Shown: positions 6,294 through 8,238 of the stretch, one piece after another | Numbering within the stretch: the stretch's first letter is position 1 | Layout: each line of letters begins with the position of its first letter | The notes under the pieces: generated by a model | What the model saw: the letters and a program-made list of their open reading frames with translations, nothing else | Database searches by the model: none | Told to the model about the DNA's origin: nothing | Position numbers and translations under genes: made by a program | NCBI GenBank assembly: GCA_041495845.1 | Contig: JBGQDM010000125.1 | Span: forward strand, 1-8,238 | Length of the DNA stretch: 8,238 nucleotides | Reading direction: 5' to 3' | DNA from: JBGQDM01 sp041495845 | Lineage (GTDB): Bacteria; Acidobacteriota; Terriglobia; Terriglobales; Acidobacteriaceae

Positions 6294-6450
6294 GCCGTTT
6301 GGGCCGCTTCTGCGCGCGCCGTCACGCCTGTATGTGACCGTTGCCCGCCGCCAAACCACGGAATTCACAGGATATTGATATGTCCGCAATCTGCTCGCAA
6401 CACGGCTTCTCTACCTTTGGCTTATCGACAGCCCTTCTAACCGGGAGGGT

Positions 6451-6488
6451 AAGGACAGCTTCGGGGCTCCGAGCTGTCCTTTCTTTTT
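6451..6488 (+). terminator. Strong Rho-independent terminator with no upstream gene
   Basis: AAGGACAGCT (6451-6460) pairs perfectly with AGCTGTCCTT (6472-6481). After one bulged T the stem continues with CGG/CCG around a GGCT loop. A T-rich run (TTTCTTTTT, 6480-6488) follows directly. The T-run is only on the + side, so the terminator acts on + strand transcripts. A smaller hairpin (CCCTTC with GGGAGGG, about 6432-6449) sits immediately 5' and could stack on or compete with it through CCTT/AAGG pairing. The only neighbouring upstream gene, hemL, is transcribed the other way. Confidence 0.85.
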
Positions 6489-6584
6489 GCTGGCCAGATC
6501 TTGACTCGCAGTTGCCTTCTCTCCACTTCCCCGGTAGATTGCATTCTCGCGGGGACGCGCTTGAGCCACTACAGCGGACACACC

Positions 6585-7436
6585 ATGGTCGGGCGGCTGG
6601 AGCGGGTGCTGGTGTGCCCGCCGGAGAACGCTGGTTGGAACTCGGGCCGCGCCGCAGCCTGGCGCGAACTGGGTTTCCTTCATGCGCCGGAGTTTGCCGT
6701 TGCCAGTGAGCAACACGCAACCCTTTGCCACGAACTGGAAAGCGCCGGTGCTGAGGTCGTTCGCCTGCCGGCGTCGGGCGAGCTGACGCTGGATGCCGTC
6801 TACACCCACGATCCTTCGATCGTCACTGATTTTGGCGCAATTCCGTTTGTTCCGGGAAAAGCGAACCGCGTGGCGGAAGGTTCCGCGCACGCGACGTTCT
6901 ACCGCGTCCAGAAAATTCCGGTACTGGGCGAAGTGCACGCCCCCGGCTCCGCTGAAGGCGGCGACATGGTATGGCTGGACGCACGTACACTGCTGATCGG
7001 ACGCGGCTGTCGCACCAACAGCAGCGGCATCAGCCAAATGCGCACCCTGCTCAAGCCGCTCGGAATCGAAGTCCTGCCCGCGCCCCTTCCCTACAGCGCC
7101 GGGCCTTCCACCTGCCTGCACCTGATGTCGCTGATGAGCCTGCTCGACGACCGCACGGTACTCGTCGACTTGCCCTGGCTGGCGGTGGAAACGGTCGAAC
7201 TCCTGCACGCCCGAGGCTACCGCATGGTTGAGATCGAGTATGAAGAACGCGAAACCCTCGCCTGCAACGTGCTCTCCCTCGGTGAAGGCCGCCTGCTCGC
7301 CCTCGCGGAGAATGCGCGCACCAATGAGAAACTCGCCGGCGCTGGATTCGACATGCGAGTTTTTCCCGGCAGCGCACTCTGCATCAACGGTGGCGGCGGG
7401 CCCACCTGCCTGACGCGTCCGTTGGCGCGAAGGTAA
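6585..7436 (+). CDS. DDAH / arginine-deiminase-superfamily amidinohydrolase
   Basis: A guanidino-group-modifying enzyme of the pentein (amidinotransferase) superfamily with 283 residues, probably cytoplasmic, closest in style to dimethylarginine dimethylaminohydrolase. Family landmarks: YTHDPSIV (73-80, substrate-guanidinium Asp 76), EGGDMVWLD (124-132), GRGCRTNSSGI (139-149), STCLHLMSLM (175-184) with the catalytic His 179, and a C-terminal NGGGGPTCLTRPL (268-280) with the catalytic Cys 275. All core residues are present, so it should be active. The superfamily spans DDAH, arginine deiminase, arginine dihydrolase and amidinotransferases, so citrulline formation from methylarginine or arginine is an inference. 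The ATG at 6585 gives the expected N-terminus (RLERVLVCPP) but has a weak Shine-Dalgarno. A TTG at 6561 behind GGGG would add eight residues. A TTG at 6501 keeps the frame open but has no ribosome binding site. The + terminator at 6451-6488 lies in its possible leader. Confidence 0.88.
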   Translation: MVGRLERVLVCPPENAGWNSGRAAAWRELGFLHAPEFAVASEQHATLCHELESAGAEVVRLPASGELTLDAVYTHDPSIVTDFGAIPFVPGKANRVAEGSAHATFYRVQKIPVLGEVHAPGSAEGGDMVWLDARTLLIGRGCRTNSSGISQMRTLLKPLGIEVLPAPLPYSAGPSTCLHLMSLMSLLDDRTVLVDLPWLAVETVELLHARGYRMVEIEYEERETLACNVLSLGEGRLLALAENARTNEKLAGAGFDMRVFPGSALCINGGGGPTCLTRPLARR

Positions 7437-7505
7437 GCTGTCTTGAGATTGGCCGCCTCGGCCGCGCCAACGTGCCTGACACCGATGGAGCCCCTCTCCG
7501 CACCC

Positions 7506-7514
7506 TGCTAAAAT
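7506..7514 (+). promoter_or_regulatory. Candidate extended -10 promoter of mfd
   Basis: TGC followed by TAAAAT is an extended -10 box with five of six hexamer matches. The hexamer ends eight bases before the mfd ATG (7523), so transcription would start at about 7521-7523 and leave almost no 5' leader. No -35 box is found at the normal distance; CTGACA at 7476-7481 is too far (27 bp). Confidence 0.45.
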
Positions 7515-7522
7515 AGCCCTGC

Positions 7523-8238
7523 ATGCTGCTCCCCTTCGTCCGCGAACTCTTCGCGGACGTGGAAACTCTGCCCGGCTTTTTGCGTGTTGCCTCCCACCTG
7601 CGTGAGGGCACGGGGGGCATGCGTGTCTCCGGACTCACTCCTGCGGCCAAGGCGCTGTTGCTGGTGTTATGGCGACGGGCCACGGACCGCCCGTTGCTGG
7701 TTGTGGTCGCCGATAATCATGCTGCGGAAGAACTGCTTCCGGTGGTGCAGGCACTCGGCGAACTCACCGGCGCAGTGGCCCCAGAGGCCGTAGTCTGCGT
7801 TTCCAATCGCGACGTGTTGCCTTTTCAGAATCTCTCCCCCCACCCGGAGATTCAGGAAGCGCGCGCCACCGCCCTCTGGAAGATCGCGACCGGCGCGGCT
7901 TCTGTCGTCATCGCGCCGCTTGCTTCCACCGCGATCCGCCTGCGCCCGCCGGACTACTACGCCGACCTGGCGCGTATCGTTCGCCGCGGAGAAACGGTGG
8001 ACGCGGAAACGCTCATCCGCCACCTCAACACGGTCGGCTACACGGCCGCCGACATCGTAGAGATGCCCGGCGAATACGCCTTTCGCGGCGGCATCCTCGA
8101 TATCTACCCGCCGGAAGCCGAACGCCCGTTGCGCCTCGAACTCTTCGGCGATGAAGTCGAGTCCATTCGCAAATTTGACCCCGCCACCCAGCGCTCTTCC
8201 ACGCCGGTAGACGAAGCCGTCCTCCTGCCGCTCACGGA
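7523..8238 (+). CDS. mfd: Transcription-repair coupling factor Mfd, N-terminal part (3' truncated by window edge)
   Basis: Mfd binds RNA polymerase stalled at a lesion, removes it with its ATP-driven translocase and recruits UvrA. About 238 residues are visible, close to one fifth of the usual 1,100-1,200. They cover the UvrB-like N-terminal module: VVVADNHAAEELLP (60-73), DVLPFQNLSPHPEIQEAR (97-114), EMPGEYAFRGGILDIYPP (180-197) and LELFGDEVESIRKFDP (205-220). This set is shared with UvrB, but UvrB has a Walker A ATP-binding motif near its N-terminus (G-x-T-G-S-G-K-T), which is absent here as expected for the degenerate Mfd module. The helicase motifs and the RNA-polymerase-interacting domain lie outside the window. 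The ATG at 7523 has no recognisable Shine-Dalgarno; an extended -10 box lies directly upstream, raising the possibility of leaderless translation. It follows the amidinohydrolase by 86 bp on the same strand. Confidence 0.95.
   Translation, partial: MLLPFVRELFADVETLPGFLRVASHLREGTGGMRVSGLTPAAKALLLVLWRRATDRPLLVVVADNHAAEELLPVVQALGELTGAVAPEAVVCVSNRDVLPFQNLSPHPEIQEARATALWKIATGAASVVIAPLASTAIRLRPPDYYADLARIVRRGETVDAETLIRHLNTVGYTAADIVEMPGEYAFRGGILDIYPPEAERPLRLELFGDEVESIRKFDPATQRSSTPVDEAVLLPLT

Larger units (their letters stand above)
6261..6584. other. Divergent intergenic region between hemL and the amidinohydrolase gene
   Basis: These 324 bp contain the hemL ribosome binding site and promoter at the left, a strong +-oriented terminator at 6451-6488, and about 96 bp of further leader before the ATG at 6585. 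Open frames crossing it (for example from TTG 6341 or TTG 6501) lack ribosome binding sites and resemble nothing. The segment 6294-6450 has no convincing promoter on the + strand. A perfect 5-bp inverted repeat (GTCAC/GTGAC, 6321-6338) is too small to interpret. A TTGCCT (6512) and TAGATT (6533) pair with a 15-bp spacer is a weak candidate promoter for the downstream gene. Confidence 0.6.

Noticed and set aside
6321..6338. GTCAC-N8-GTGAC inverted repeat as a second CRP-type site
   Set aside because: The half-sites are in the wrong orientation and spacing for CRP, and 5-bp arms are expected by chance in this much sequence.
5814..6440. 208-codon + strand frame opposite the 5' half of hemL
   Set aside because: hemL is unmistakable on the minus strand with a perfect ribosome binding site; the + frame has no motif and ends within the intergenic region.
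6501..6584. Longer start (TTG 6501) for the amidinohydrolase
   Set aside because: There is no ribosome binding site, the extra residues are unlike the family, and the TTG lies only 13 bp after the terminator T-run. TTG 6561 remains possible but ATG 6585 fits better.
6411..7208. 265-codon minus-strand frame opposite the amidinohydrolase gene
   Set aside because: It runs antisense through all catalytic motifs of the + strand enzyme and through the terminator, and its composition is that of a shadow frame.
7449..7470. Inverted repeat TTGGC/GCCAA with inner GGCCG/CGGCC between the amidinohydrolase and mfd
   Set aside because: The two possible stems compete, each is only 5 bp, and no T-run follows, so a terminator call is not supported.
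1..8238. A novel defence, mobile or CRISPR-type system
   Set aside because: No repeats arranged as an array, no transposase, integrase, nuclease-helicase or toxin-antitoxin pair is seen; the genes are housekeeping or small orphan proteins.

Overview
The window is GC-rich bacterial chromosome, densely packed with genes on both strands. The gene content and protein style suggest a soil-type Acidobacteriota (Koribacter/Terriglobia-like). The clues are a ComEC with a long loop inserted in its membrane domain, a small helical protein of a kind I associate with that phylum, and a DUF2007 protein. This assignment rests on recall of family resemblance, not on a search, so I hold it at about 0.6. I see no mobile element, CRISPR array, tRNA or rRNA, and nothing that looks like a defence island or a wholly new multi-gene system. 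The novelty is mainly in regulatory DNA and in two uncharacterised small proteins.

Layout. (1) 2-703 (+): the C-terminal part of a TrmA/RlmD-type RNA uracil-5-methyltransferase, cut by the window edge. It is followed after 15 bp by (2) 719-3301 (+): a full-length ComEC/Rec2 DNA-uptake channel with DUF4131, competence and metallo-beta-lactamase parts. (3) 3273-3581 (-): a small DUF2007 protein that converges on comEC and overlaps its 3' end by 29 bp. (4) 3698-4498 (+): a predicted periplasmic lipoprotein with four extra cysteines, followed by a strong hairpin at 4527-4558. Genes 3 and 4 diverge from a 116-bp intergenic region holding a perfect CRP/FNR-type palindrome (TGTGA-N6-TCACA) and a pair of GTTCCGGA repeats. 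(5) 4629-4934 (+): a small charged helical protein, convergent and only 12 bp from (6) 4947-6260 (-): hemL, glutamate-1-semialdehyde aminomutase. (7) 6585-7436 (+): a DDAH/arginine-deiminase-superfamily enzyme. (8) 7523 to the right edge (+): the N-terminal fifth of mfd.

The 324-bp region between hemL and gene 7 contains a strong Rho-independent terminator pointing in the + direction (6451-6488). No annotated gene lies upstream of it on that strand. It therefore implies either an unannotated small RNA or a terminator-controlled 5' leader of gene 7. Both hemL and mfd have an extended -10 box of the form TGC-TAnAnT/TATATT. The mfd box lies so close to the ATG that the message may be leaderless.

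How the genes relate: they mostly look like independent housekeeping functions (RNA modification, DNA uptake, tetrapyrrole synthesis, amino-acid/guanidine chemistry, transcription-coupled repair) rather than one pathway. The only likely co-transcribed pair is the methyltransferase and comEC. The only likely co-regulated divergent pair is the DUF2007 gene and the lipoprotein gene.
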